Source: Acinetobacter piscicola
Lineage (GTDB): Bacteria > Pseudomonadota > Gammaproteobacteria > Pseudomonadales > Moraxellaceae
Reading direction: 5' to 3'
NCBI RefSeq assembly: GCF_015218165.1
Contig: NZ_CP048659.1
Coordinates: 1,302,001-1,366,000 of the forward strand
DNA length: 64,000 nt
Shown: positions 25,511-34,032 of the stretch, piece by piece
How positions within the stretch are numbered: the first letter of the stretch is position 1
How the letters are laid out: every line of letters begins with the position of its first letter
Program-made: the position numbers and the translations under genes
Notes under the pieces: model-generated
Databases searched by the model: none
Told to the model about the DNA's origin: nothing
Seen by the model: only the letters and a program-made list of their open reading frames with translations

Positions 25511-26926
25511 ATGAGCATGGCGAACAAGGTCCTACAACTCATCCAAGAAAGTGGCGCAAAATGGGTCGATTTTCGCTTTACTGATACTAAGGGTAAAGAG
25601 CAACACGTAACTTATCCTTCGGATAGTATTGATGAAGATACTTTTGAAGACGGTAAAATGTTTGATGGTTCTTCAATTGCAGGTTGGAAGGGTATTGAAG
25701 CATCTGACATGATCTTGCGTCCAGATCCAGAATCATGTTTCTTAGACCCATTCTTTGCTGAAGCAACTGTTGTTGTAACATGTGATGTTATTGAACCTTC
25801 TACAGGTCAAGGCTATGAACGTGATCCACGTTCGATTGCTCGCCGTGCTGAAGAATATTTAAAATCAACAGGTATCGGTGATACTGCATTTTTTGGTCCA
25901 GAACCAGAGTTTTTTGTATTCGACGAAGTGAAATGGGACATTGACATGTCTGGCGCACGTCATACATTAATTGCTGAAGAAGCAGCTTGGTCAACAGGTA
26001 AAGACTATGAAGCGGGTAACTCTGGTCACCGTCCACGTGTGAAAGGTGGTTATTTCCCAGTTCCACCTGTTGATTCTTCACAAGATATGCGTGCTGAAAT
26101 GTGTGCTCGTATCGAAGATATTATGGGACCTGGTCGTGTAGAAGTACATCACCATGAAGTTGCATCTTGCCAATTAGAAATTGGTGTAAGTTTCAACACT
26201 TTAGTTCGCAAAGCAGATGAAGTACAACAGTTCAAATATGCAGTTTGGAATGTTGCACATCAATTTGCAAAAACAGCAACCTTTATGCCTAAACCAATGG
26301 TAGGTGATAACGGTTCTGGTATGCATGTTCATATGTCAATCTCTAAAGATGGTAAGAACTTGTTTGCTGGTGATGAATATGCTGGTTTGTCAGAAATGGC
26401 ATTGTATTTCATTGGCGGTGTAATCAAGCATGCACGTTCATTGAATGCGATCACAAACCCTTCTACAAACTCGTATAAGCGTTTAGTGCCACATTTTGAA
26501 GCACCAATTATGCTTGCTTACTCAGCGCGTAACCGTTCAGCTTCTATCCGTATTCCTTACGTTTCTAGCCCTAAAGGTAAACGTATTGAAGCACGTTTCC
26601 CTGACCCAATGATGAACCCGTACTTAGGTTTTGCTGCATTGTTAATGGCTGGTCTTGATGGTATTCAAAATAAGATCCATCCAGGTGAAGCTGCTGATAA
26701 GAACTTGTATGACCTTCCTCCTGAAGAAGAAGCAAAAATCCCAACAGTTGCACATAGCTTAGATATGGCGCTTGAAGCTCTTGCTGCGGATCATGATTAC
26801 TTGTTGAAAGGTGGCGTGTTCACTAAAGATATGCTTGATGCATATATCGAGCTTAAAACTGAAGAAGTTCGTCGTTTAAATACAACAACGCATCCAGTTG
26901 AATTTGATATGTACTACAGCTTGTAA
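25511..26926 (+). CDS. glnA: Glutamine synthetase, type I
   Basis: The enzyme joins ammonia to glutamate using ATP. The 471-residue product has the typical GlnA signatures: [16 protein letters not shown] near the N-terminus, [14 protein letters not shown] (residues 50-63), [10 protein letters not shown] in the beta-grasp/catalytic boundary, the [10 protein letters not shown] loop and the adenylylation segment NLYDLPPEE with the conserved Tyr near residue 400. GGAG at 25503 allows a start at 25511 or at the second ATG, 25517 (MANKVLQL). A sigma-54 core and an NtrC site upstream suggest nitrogen control. A terminator follows, so it is monocistronic. Confidence 0.97.
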   Translation: MSMANKVLQLIQESGAKWVDFRFTDTKGKEQHVTYPSDSIDEDTFEDGKMFDGSSIAGWKGIEASDMILRPDPESCFLDPFFAEATVVVTCDVIEPSTGQGYERDPRSIARRAEEYLKSTGIGDTAFFGPEPEFFVFDEVKWDIDMSGARHTLIAEEAAWSTGKDYEAGNSGHRPRVKGGYFPVPPVDSSQDMRAEMCARIEDIMGPGRVEVHHHEVASCQLEIGVSFNTLVRKADEVQQFKYAVWNVAHQFAKTATFMPKPMVGDNGSGMHVHMSISKDGKNLFAGDEYAGLSEMALYFIGGVIKHARSLNAITNPSTNSYKRLVPHFEAPIMLAYSARNRSASIRIPYVSSPKGKRIEARFPDPMMNPYLGFAALLMAGLDGIQNKIHPGEAADKNLYDLPPEEEAKIPTVAHSLDMALEALAADHDYLLKGGVFTKDMLDAYIELKTEEVRRLNTTTHPVEFDMYYSL

Positions 26927-26953
26927 TTCATAAGAATTATGCTTGTAAAAAAG

Positions 26954-26976
26954 ACCCGCCTTGTGCGGGTTTTTTT
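26954..26976 (+). terminator. glnA terminator
   Basis: ACCCGC at 26954-26959 pairs with GCGGGT at 26965-26970, followed by six T residues. Confidence 0.9.
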
Positions 26977-27012
26977 GTATGATAGGTATATATAAGAGAT
27001 TGATGGATTGAA

Positions 27013-27288
27013 ATGGCACAACGTAAAAAACATATTGGATTTTTCCCATGGATTGATTGTAAAGACCATGAAAAAGGCTTTAAGCTGAATTTTTCTGAAG
27101 TGACTTATTTTGAAGTTGGACGTACTATTGAAGGGTATAAACAGGCTGAATTTGTTGCGTTAAGAAACCCTGAACTTGCTTTGAATTTTGATTATCCAAA
27201 AAGTTTTTACATCAGTGCAGATGGGATGATTTTAGTGAAAACACCACAAGGTAAGTTTGAGGTGATTGCAAAAACAGATAGTGCATAA
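27013..27288 (+). CDS. Conserved-looking small protein of unknown function
   Basis: The 91-residue product has no signal peptide or membrane segment. It contains aromatic/basic phrases such as KKHIGFFPWIDCKDHEKGF and a C-terminal strand-rich part ending in GMILVKTPQGKFEV. I do not recognise the family. The codon pattern resembles neighbouring host genes. It sits between the glnA terminator and xerC, with 111 bases to xerC. Confidence 0.65.
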   Translation: MAQRKKHIGFFPWIDCKDHEKGFKLNFSEVTYFEVGRTIEGYKQAEFVALRNPELALNFDYPKSFYISADGMILVKTPQGKFEVIAKTDSA

Positions 27289-27399
27289 TTTATTTTTTGC
27301 ATATGTTTTTATTGAAGTTATTATATTGATGAATATATGAATGCCAGAAAATGAGTGTTTTCGTTCAGTTTATGCAGGTTTAATTTCACAGGATGATTT

Positions 27400-28317
27400 A
27401 TGCAATATGGTGCAATGCAACTGCTTTCCATGTGGATTAAAGATCGGCAAGTGCAAAATCAATCTGAACATACATTAGATGCTTATTTTCGTGATGTTTC
27501 AGGTTTTATTGACTTTTGTTATATGCGACACATTGAGCTTAATCAAATTGAAGCAGCGGATTTACGAGAATACCTCGCTTATAAAGTCGAAAAAGATCAA
27601 TTAACTTCAAGCAGCCTACAGCGTCATCTGAGCTCGATTCGTCAGTTTATGAAATGGGCAAAGCAAGGGCATTATCTGGAAATGAATCCTGCGGATGATT
27701 TGCAGCTAAAAAGACAACCTCGACCATTGCCCGGTATGATTGATATTGAAACGGTCAATCAAATTATGGATCAAGCAGCCCCTGAAAAACCCTTAGAAAA
27801 TCAATTATGGGTGCGTGATAAAGCCATTTTAGAGTTGTTGTATTCTAGTGGTTTACGTCTAGCAGAAATACAAGGTTTGAAAATTCGAGATCTTGATTTT
27901 AATCGACAACTCCTTAGAGTGACAGGGAAAGGTAACAAAACACGTATTATTCCTTTTGGAAGTAAAGCCAAACAAAGTTTGATTGATTGGTTGAAAGTTT
28001 ATCGAATTTGGCAGGGAGAATTTGTGGCTGAATCTGCACTGTTTATTAGCCAAAAAGGAAATGCAATCACCCCGAGACAAATTGAGAATAGAGTAAAATA
28101 TCAAGCACATCGTGCAGGAGTAAATGTAGATTTACATCCGCATTTATTACGTCATTGTTTTGCGAGTCATCTGTTGTCAAATAGTGGTGATTTACGTGCA
28201 GTGCAGGAAATGCTTGGACATAGTAATCTTACTACGACCCAAATTTATACCCATATTGATTTTGATCGATTAGCACAAGTTTATGATCAAGCACATCCAA
28301 GAGCAGTTAAAAAGTAG
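27400..28317 (+). CDS. xerC: Site-specific tyrosine recombinase XerC
   Basis: The 305-residue product is full length for a Xer protein. It has an N-terminal SAM-like domain (SEHTLDAYFRDVSGFIDFC) and a catalytic domain with Arg in YSSGLRLAEIQGL, Lys in TGKGNKTRIIP, HLLRHCFASHLL, LGHSNLTTTQIYTH and the Tyr nucleophile in that last motif. The end FDRLAQVYDQAHPRA is characteristic of XerC rather than XerD. It acts at dif with XerD to resolve chromosome dimers. AGGA lies about 7 bases before the start. This is a host housekeeping gene, not a phage integrase. Confidence 0.93.
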   Translation: MQYGAMQLLSMWIKDRQVQNQSEHTLDAYFRDVSGFIDFCYMRHIELNQIEAADLREYLAYKVEKDQLTSSSLQRHLSSIRQFMKWAKQGHYLEMNPADDLQLKRQPRPLPGMIDIETVNQIMDQAAPEKPLENQLWVRDKAILELLYSSGLRLAEIQGLKIRDLDFNRQLLRVTGKGNKTRIIPFGSKAKQSLIDWLKVYRIWQGEFVAESALFISQKGNAITPRQIENRVKYQAHRAGVNVDLHPHLLRHCFASHLLSNSGDLRAVQEMLGHSNLTTTQIYTHIDFDRLAQVYDQAHPRAVKK

Positions 28318-28534
28318 CTTTATATACCGCAATAAATGTGCAAATGACAAATTTTAGTTAATTAGAAGAGGGTGAAACTCTAAAATACACGGTCTCTTAC
28401 AATTTACATGAATGCAGATTATTTGGCATTCTTTGAGTGTAAACTGAAATAGCAATAAAAAATCAAAACTTATATGACTAGAGAATATGCTTTGCATCTT
28501 TTATCAATAAAAAAGCCAAAAGGATAATTGTATT

Positions 28535-29011
28535 TTGTGGCGCTCTATTGTATATGTTTTAGGCAACGTGCGATGTGCACGATTTTTTCCATTTTTAAAA
28601 AAAGATGTTGAACATGTACTGGGTAATAAAATGATTCCTGAGCTTGAGCAAAAATATCAACAATTGACTGAAGCGCAAAAAGAAATTTTTCGTGGCTATG
28701 GATTACGTCAAGTTAAACATTTTGTGGAATTTAGTCTTCCGAAAATTGAGGCGACTTTACCACAACAAGGAAAAGTCCTAGGAATTAATGCGGAAGGTAA
28801 AGTGCAAGCATTAAATACTGAAACTCAAGAAGTATATTTATGGATTTCTGATCAACAATGGCAAGCAGCAAAAAGTGTGTCACAGCATGTGGATGCAAAG
28901 GAAGATTTTTTAGCAGTTTGGCAGATATTTGATTTAGAGCATCAAGATTTAATTTCACTCAGTCATATTCACCGAGATTTTTTAGCGGCTCAAAGTAGTT
29001 CTTCTTATTAG
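28535..29011 (+). CDS. Host protein of unknown function
   Basis: The 158-residue frame begins with TTG at 28535; AGGA lies about 10 bases before it, and the next internal ATG (codon 33, near 28631) would shorten the protein to MIPELEQKYQQL. It is probably soluble with a helical N-terminal half, a short beta-rich part near residues 85-110 and a charged C-terminus. I do not recognise the family. Its 3' end overlaps the convergent acetyltransferase gene by 53 bases. Confidence 0.65.
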   Translation: MWRSIVYVLGNVRCARFFPFLKKDVEHVLGNKMIPELEQKYQQLTEAQKEIFRGYGLRQVKHFVEFSLPKIEATLPQQGKVLGINAEGKVQALNTETQEVYLWISDQQWQAAKSVSQHVDAKEDFLAVWQIFDLEHQDLISLSHIHRDFLAAQSSSSY

Positions 29012-29597
29012 CATCTGTTTTTGAATATACAATTTCACTCTTGTTCGAGCGTAGTATAAATTCATGTCGTGTGATCTGATACAAGACATGTTGGGAAAGT
29101 CGATGGTTTTTTGCCAAGGCAGGATGATCAAAGTCATATAAATAAGTCATACCTAAACGTTGCATAACTTTGGCAGAAGCAAGATTAAGATGTGCTGTAA
29201 AAGCCACTAGAGTATCTAGATTTAATATTTCAAATGCAAAAGCGAGGCATGCTTCGGCGGCTTCGGTTGCATAACCTTGATGCCAATAGTGGTGTGCTAA
29301 ACGCCAACCGACTTCAACACATGGGGAAAAGCTAAAGCGTTCGGGTTGTGCATGTAAAACAACAAAACCAATAAACTGTTGAGTTTGTTTTAACTCAACT
29401 GTCCAAAACCCCCATTGATTGTCCTGAATTAAATTATGAAAGCATATAGCCAATTGTTCACTTTCATCTGCTGTTAGGCATTTTGGAAAATATTGCATGA
29501 CTTTGGGGTCAGCATTTAATTGTACAAAAGCTGGAACATCTGAGCGTTGCCATTGGCGTAAATATAAACGTTTGGTTTCAAGCTGGTAAGTCAACAT
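28959..29597 (-). CDS. GNAT-family acetyltransferase (RimJ/RimL type)
   Basis: The start is set at MLTYQLETKRLYLRQW, because that is where the family begins; an upstream in-frame ATG would add 35 unlikely residues. The 212-residue product shows the GNAT layout: LRQWQRSDVPAFVQL, WGFWTVEL, EVGWRLAHHYWHQGYATEA (acetyl-CoA binding R/Q-x-x-G-x-A region) and LNLASAKVMQRLGM. RimJ/RimL-like enzymes acetylate protein N-termini or small amines; the substrate here is unknown. The C-terminal tail overlaps the convergent gene. Confidence 0.85.
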   Translation of the reverse strand: MLTYQLETKRLYLRQWQRSDVPAFVQLNADPKVMQYFPKCLTADESEQLAICFHNLIQDNQWGFWTVELKQTQQFIGFVVLHAQPERFSFSPCVEVGWRLAHHYWHQGYATEAAEACLAFAFEILNLDTLVAFTAHLNLASAKVMQRLGMTYLYDFDHPALAKNHRLSQHVLYQITRHEFILRSNKSEIVYSKTDANKKNYFEPLKNLGEYD

Positions 29598-30185
29598 TTT
29601 AAAATGACCTAAATGATTGTAGGTGTAAAAATATTTTACAGTAACTGTGCAGTAGCATGAGCTTAATCCTGTAGGTCGATCAAAAAAACAACTTTTTTGC
29701 ATCAGATGAAGGTAATTTATTGAAGATATTTCGTTGTTTATCTAAAAGAATGCGGAAAATTAAAAAGAAAGTTGTGAGCAAACGTAAAAAATATTTAAAA
29801 AAATACCTAAATTTTCAGTTTTATATCTTAAATGACAATTTTTGATAAGCTGAATCAGTAATTTTGAGTGAAATTTTTTTTAAGATCATTTATTGGTTTT
29901 ATATCTTAAGAAAGTTTAAAATAGCGTGATTGAAAATTTATTAAACCTTAAAAATCAATATTTAAAATTTTATTGAATAATAGCTAAAACAAAGTGAATT
30001 GTTTGAAAAAAATATTTTTGAACTGTGCGTTCAACTATTTTTACGCTTTTTTACATCACTTTAGTGAATTGTGACTTGACCGAAATGCCAAACACATTGC
30101 AAGATAGGACACCTAAATAATTTTAAATGAAGGGTTATGATAACTCTTCTTAACATTTACATTTGCTAAAACAGCCGAGGATTAC
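29598..30185. other. AT-rich region upstream of etfB
   Basis: No gene is supported in these 588 bases. The region should contain the promoters of the leftward acetyltransferase and of etfB. A TTGACC near 30076 could be a -35 element for etfB, but no good -10 is placed well. Nothing else stands out. Confidence 0.4.
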
Positions 30186-30938
30186 ATGAAGGCTCTTGTT
30201 GCTGTAAAACGTGTGGTTGATGCCAACGTTAAAGTTCGAGTTAAACCGGACAATAGTGGGGTAGACCTTACTAACGTTAAAATGTCAATTAACCCATTCG
30301 ATGAAATCGCAGTGGAAGAAGCGGTTCGCTTAAAAGAAAAAGGAACTGTTTCTGAAATCGTTGTGGTTTCTATTGGCCCTAAAGAATCACAAGAACAAAT
30401 CCGTTCTGCGATGGCATTAGGTGCGGACCGTGGTATCTTGGTTGAAGCTGATGATAGCCAACTGGGTGCTTTAGAAGTTGCTAAAATCTTAAAAGGTGTT
30501 GTTGAACAAGAACAACCACAACTCATCCTTTTAGGTAAACAAGCAATTGATGACGACTCTAACCAAGTTGGTCAGATGCTCGGTGCTTTACTTGGTTCAG
30601 GTCAAGGTACATTTGCTTCTGAAGTTAAAGTTGAAGGCGACAAAGTACAAGTAACACGTGAAGTGGATGGCGGTTTACAAACTGTTGAACTTGCACTTCC
30701 AGCAATTATTACGACTGACTTACGTTTGAATGAGCCACGTTATGCTGCGCTGCCAAACATTATGAAAGCACGTAAAAAGCCGCTTGATACGAAATCTCCT
30801 GCTGATTATGGTGTTACTTCAACGTCTAAACTTAAAACAGTTAAAGTTGAACCACCTGCAGAGCGTAAAGCTGGCGTACAAGTGAAATCTGTAGATGAGC
30901 TTGTTGAAAAATTAAAAAATGAAGCGAAAGTGATCTAA
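30186..30938 (+). CDS. etfB: Electron transfer flavoprotein beta subunit
   Basis: The 250-residue product is the small ETF subunit, which with EtfA accepts electrons from acyl-CoA and other dehydrogenases and passes them to ETF-ubiquinone oxidoreductase. Recognisable segments are [20 protein letters not shown] at the start, [38 protein letters not shown] and the [20 protein letters not shown] signature. GAGG lies 6 bases before the ATG. It is followed after 17 bases by etfA, forming the usual operon. Confidence 0.97.
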   Translation: MKALVAVKRVVDANVKVRVKPDNSGVDLTNVKMSINPFDEIAVEEAVRLKEKGTVSEIVVVSIGPKESQEQIRSAMALGADRGILVEADDSQLGALEVAKILKGVVEQEQPQLILLGKQAIDDDSNQVGQMLGALLGSGQGTFASEVKVEGDKVQVTREVDGGLQTVELALPAIITTDLRLNEPRYAALPNIMKARKKPLDTKSPADYGVTSTSKLKTVKVEPPAERKAGVQVKSVDELVEKLKNEAKVI

Positions 30939-30955
30939 TACAGAAGGATAAAATC

Positions 30956-31888
30956 ATGAGTATTTTAGTTATCGCTGAGCACGACAATAAAGCACTTAAC
31001 GGTGCAACATTAAACGTTGTTGCTGCGGCTCAAAAAATCGGTGGTGATATCACTGTATTGGTTGCAGGTTCTGGTGCTCAAGCAGTTGCTGATGCTGCTG
31101 CTAAAGTTGCTGGCGTAAGCAAAGTATTACTTGCTGATGATGCTGCTTATGCAAATCAATTGGCTGAAAACGTGGCTAAACTCGTAGCTTCTATCGGTGC
31201 GGGTTATTCTCACATCCTAGCTGCTTCTACAACGACGGGTAAGAACATTCTTCCACGTGCTGCTGCACTATTAGATGTAAGCATGATCACTGACATCATC
31301 GCTGTTGAAGGTCCTAAAACTTTCAAACGTCCAATCTATGCTGGTAACGCGATTGCGACTGTTCAATCTGACGAATCTATCGTTGTTGCAACTGTACGTG
31401 GTACTGCTTTTGATGCTGTTGCAAGCGACGGCGGTTCAGCTGCTGTTGAAGCAATTGCTTCAACAGGTGATGCTGGTATTTCTAAGTTCATTTCTGAAGA
31501 AATCGTGAAATCTGAACGTCCAGAATTAACAGCTGCGCGTATCGTTGTTTCAGGTGGTCGTGGTGTTGGTTCTGGTGAGAACTACCACAAAGTACTTGAT
31601 CCACTTGCTGATAAGCTTGGTGCTGCTCAAGGTGCTTCACGTGCTGCGGTTGATGCTGGCTTCGTTCCTAATGACATGCAAGTTGGTCAAACAGGTAAAA
31701 TCGTTGCGCCTGACCTATACATCGCTGTCGGTATTTCTGGTGCGATTCAGCACTTGGCGGGTATGAAAGATTCTAAAGTGATCGTAGCGATCAATAAAGA
31801 TGAAGAAGCGCCAATCAATGCTGTAGCTGACTACTGGTTAGTCGGTGATTTGAATACTGTAGTTCCAGAGTTAGTTTCTAAACTTTAA
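30956..31888 (+). CDS. etfA: Electron transfer flavoprotein alpha subunit
   Basis: The 310-residue product carries the FAD-binding C-terminal domain with VSGGRGVGSGENY (residues of about 199-211), QVGQTGKIVAPDLYIAVGIS and the IQHLAGMKDSKVIVAINKDE motif, all typical of EtfA. It forms a heterodimer with EtfB and holds the FAD. AAGGA precedes its ATG. A strong terminator at 31914 ends the operon. Confidence 0.97.
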   Translation: MSILVIAEHDNKALNGATLNVVAAAQKIGGDITVLVAGSGAQAVADAAAKVAGVSKVLLADDAAYANQLAENVAKLVASIGAGYSHILAASTTTGKNILPRAAALLDVSMITDIIAVEGPKTFKRPIYAGNAIATVQSDESIVVATVRGTAFDAVASDGGSAAVEAIASTGDAGISKFISEEIVKSERPELTAARIVVSGGRGVGSGENYHKVLDPLADKLGAAQGASRAAVDAGFVPNDMQVGQTGKIVAPDLYIAVGISGAIQHLAGMKDSKVIVAINKDEEAPINAVADYWLVGDLNTVVPELVSKL

Positions 31889-31913
31889 TTCTGAACTTTA
31901 AGTTTCAAAAAAG

Positions 31914-31943
31914 ACGCTCTTAAGATATTAAGGGCGTTTTTTA
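31914..31943 (+). terminator. etfBA terminator
   Basis: ACGCTCTTAA at 31914-31923 pairs with TTAAGGGCGT at 31928-31937 (one G-U pair) around GATA, followed by TTTTT. Confidence 0.85.
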
Positions 31944-31968
31944 TTTAAATTAAAAATAGATAAGTTCA

Positions 31969-32384
31969 ATGAACATAAATTTAAAATTTACACAAGATCA
32001 TATTTTTAAAAGAATCATTGTTTTTCAATCAGCATTGTTCGTGGGCATGATGATGCTCGTAATGGTCTATGCTATGACAATAAATATGGCGGACGATCGC
32101 TTCGGTATGATTGTTTTTTCCATATTCGGTATAATATTGGCTTGTACGGCTTGTCTTTTACTGCAAGATGCTTTTAGAAAAGATCGATCTAAAAAATATT
32201 ATCTACATTGGAGTCCTTGGATTGTGGTGTGGATTTATTGGGATTAATTATTTTAATTCTTGTCTATGTACTGTTTAGACTGAACGCTCTCATTGTAACT
32301 TTTGTATATCGATTGATTTTTGATGGGCAAAATATTTTAAAAAATTGGACTTACAGTTCCTGTAGGGGGATAAAAAGAGGATAA
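31969..32384 (+). pseudogene. Small membrane-protein gene, apparently frameshifted
   Basis: The ATG frame encodes 92 residues with hydrophobic segments near 17-36 and 47-66, then stops at 32245-32247. A second frame, open before that point, continues DLLGLIILILVYVLFRLNAL and runs to a stop at 32382-32384, 5 bases before the next gene. The continuation is a good membrane helix followed by a plausible tail. A one-base deletion (or two-base insertion) between about 32200 and 32246 would explain this; the intact protein would have about 138 residues. The family is unknown. An assembly error is possible. Confidence 0.5.
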
Positions 32385-32389
32385 ATAGA

Positions 32390-32791
32390 ATGAAATGTCA
32401 TAAGTGCAATGCTGAAAATATCAATGAAGCAGTCCGATGTGGAATCTGTGGTGTACGCTTAAAGCATCAGCAAGCTTTTGATGATTTCACAGGGAGTCAT
32501 ATCCGATCTTTAAACCGAGGCAAACGACAAAAGCAGCATATTTTGAATCAAGATGCGGATATAAAGCCATATCAACATTCAAATTCGAATCAATCGTTAA
32601 AGAACGAGCATAAAGCTAAAAATGAAATAAGAAAACTATTTGATATAACACAAGAAAAAATTTTACGGGCACAAGGTAGATTTGTGGAGCATCCATTAAA
32701 AAATAAGAAGGTATTTATTTATATTGTGTGGGCAGTGATCATTTTTGTATTGGCAATTCTTGATGGAATGAATAGTAACGCTATTCCCTAA
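32390..32791 (+). CDS. Zinc-ribbon protein with one C-terminal membrane segment
   Basis: The 133-residue product opens with a double CxxC knuckle (MKCHKCNAEN and CGICGVRL, Cys at 3, 6, 17 and 20), the pattern of short zinc-ribbon domains. A basic, Gln-rich linker and a single hydrophobic helix near residues 109-126 follow. The ribosome-like site AGAGGA is just upstream, at the end of the frameshifted gene, so the two may be co-transcribed. The function is unknown; zinc-ribbon plus anchor suggests a membrane-tethered assembly or regulatory protein. Confidence 0.7.
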   Translation: MKCHKCNAENINEAVRCGICGVRLKHQQAFDDFTGSHIRSLNRGKRQKQHILNQDADIKPYQHSNSNQSLKNEHKAKNEIRKLFDITQEKILRAQGRFVEHPLKNKKVFIYIVWAVIIFVLAILDGMNSNAIP

Positions 32792-33103
32792 AGTATAAAT
32801 GCGTGATTGAAGCAAAATATGTTTTTTATGTTTATAGAAAAATAATGGCTTAAATCAGAACCTTTGATATTTGATGCTAAAACACAGAATATTTTTAAAG
32901 AAAAAATACTATTGCTGCTCAATGGTGGAGCATGTATTTAAGAGAATAATTCTAATAAAAATTATATGAAATGTGTTTTAAATAATGAAATATCTAAAAG
33001 TAATCAGTGATTTGTTTTAAAAAACAATTGTATTTTATAAGGCGATAAGTAATATAAACCTTGCTTCCAGAGAGGAAGAGTAATAATTCTTATAGGACAT
33101 AAG
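32792..33103. other. AT-rich intergenic stretch
   Basis: These 312 bases are AT-rich with no supported gene, repeat or terminator. They presumably hold the promoter of the DUF2147-type gene. Confidence 0.4.
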
Positions 33104-33595
33104 ATGAAACAGAATATTTTAAAAAAAATTGCGTTAATTGCTTTATTGGGAATGGGGTTGTTCGCACAAGTCTATGCTGCTAGTCCATTGGTGGGGTATT
33201 GGAAAAGCGTAGATGATCGCACAGGAGAGGCGTTGTCTATTATTGAAATCAAAAAGTTAGAAAATGGGACGTATGGCGGATTTATTGTCCATCGTTTTGC
33301 TGCTCCAGGTGGCGTGCCGTTGACACATTGTACAAAATGTCCTGAACCTTATAGAAATAAACCTTTAATCGGTATGCAGATTTTATCGGGTTTTATTGAA
33401 GATCCTAAAAAGCCAAATAACTTTATCCATGGTAAGGTTTTAGAGGCAAAGAGTGGTAAGATTTTTGAAGGAAAAGGGCAATTGGTTGCAGATGGTCGTC
33501 GCTTACGTTTAAGGGGTTTTATTGGGGTATCTATGTTAGGGCGTACCCAAGTGTGGGTTAAAGTGAATGACCCTCAAGCAGAGATTAATAAATAA
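33104..33595 (+). CDS. Exported DUF2147-family protein
   Basis: The 163-residue product begins with a clear signal peptide (MKQNILKKIALIALLGMGLF, cleavage likely after QVYA, near residue 25). The mature part shows DUF2147 features: SPLVGYWKSVDDRTGEALSI, a CTKC pair and a C-terminal beta-rich half with GKVLEAKSGKIFEGKG and RLRLRGFIG. Such proteins are small periplasmic beta-barrel-like proteins of uncertain role. AGGAC lies before the ATG. It stands alone. Confidence 0.85.
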   Translation: MKQNILKKIALIALLGMGLFAQVYAASPLVGYWKSVDDRTGEALSIIEIKKLENGTYGGFIVHRFAAPGGVPLTHCTKCPEPYRNKPLIGMQILSGFIEDPKKPNNFIHGKVLEAKSGKIFEGKGQLVADGRRLRLRGFIGVSMLGRTQVWVKVNDPQAEINK

Positions 33596-34032
33596 TAGGT
33601 TATTGATTTAACAGTGTTCACCCTTCTAACTTGTCTGAATCAAATAATTTAGAAGGTTAATTTTTCATCGCATTTAATTTTTGGCTCAATTGCCTTATTT
33701 TAGCTCTAAGATTTAAAATAAATTTTATTACCTGAGTCCATAGAGAAGTTTTTTGACTTATAAATTTTTAAAATATGAATTTTCCAATCATTTTGTCAGA
33801 CTTTTTTATGAGGCTTTTGCTGAATTAATTTTATGATTGAAATGGACGAAAAATTGTCATTTAAATGCATAAATTTAACAAGATTTAGCGCTATTTAAAG
33901 CCACAAAAAGTGAAGTTTTTATGCTATAATTTTCGGCTGAATTTTAGATTTTGACTTATATTTTTAGGTCAAATTTTTGCAAGATTGACGATATAAATCG
34001 AGTAACTTTGTTGCTTGAAATAAGGAGTATGC
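33596..34032. other. gyrA upstream region with an extended -10 promoter candidate
   Basis: No gene is supported in these 437 bases. TGCTATAAT at 33922-33930 is a strong extended -10 sequence about 100 bases before gyrA, with only a weak -35. The rest is AT-rich. AAGGAG at 34021-34026 is the gyrA ribosome site. Confidence 0.5.

Noticed and set aside
27400..28317. A second phage integrase
   Set aside because: Motifs and length are those of host XerC, and the neighbours are host genes.
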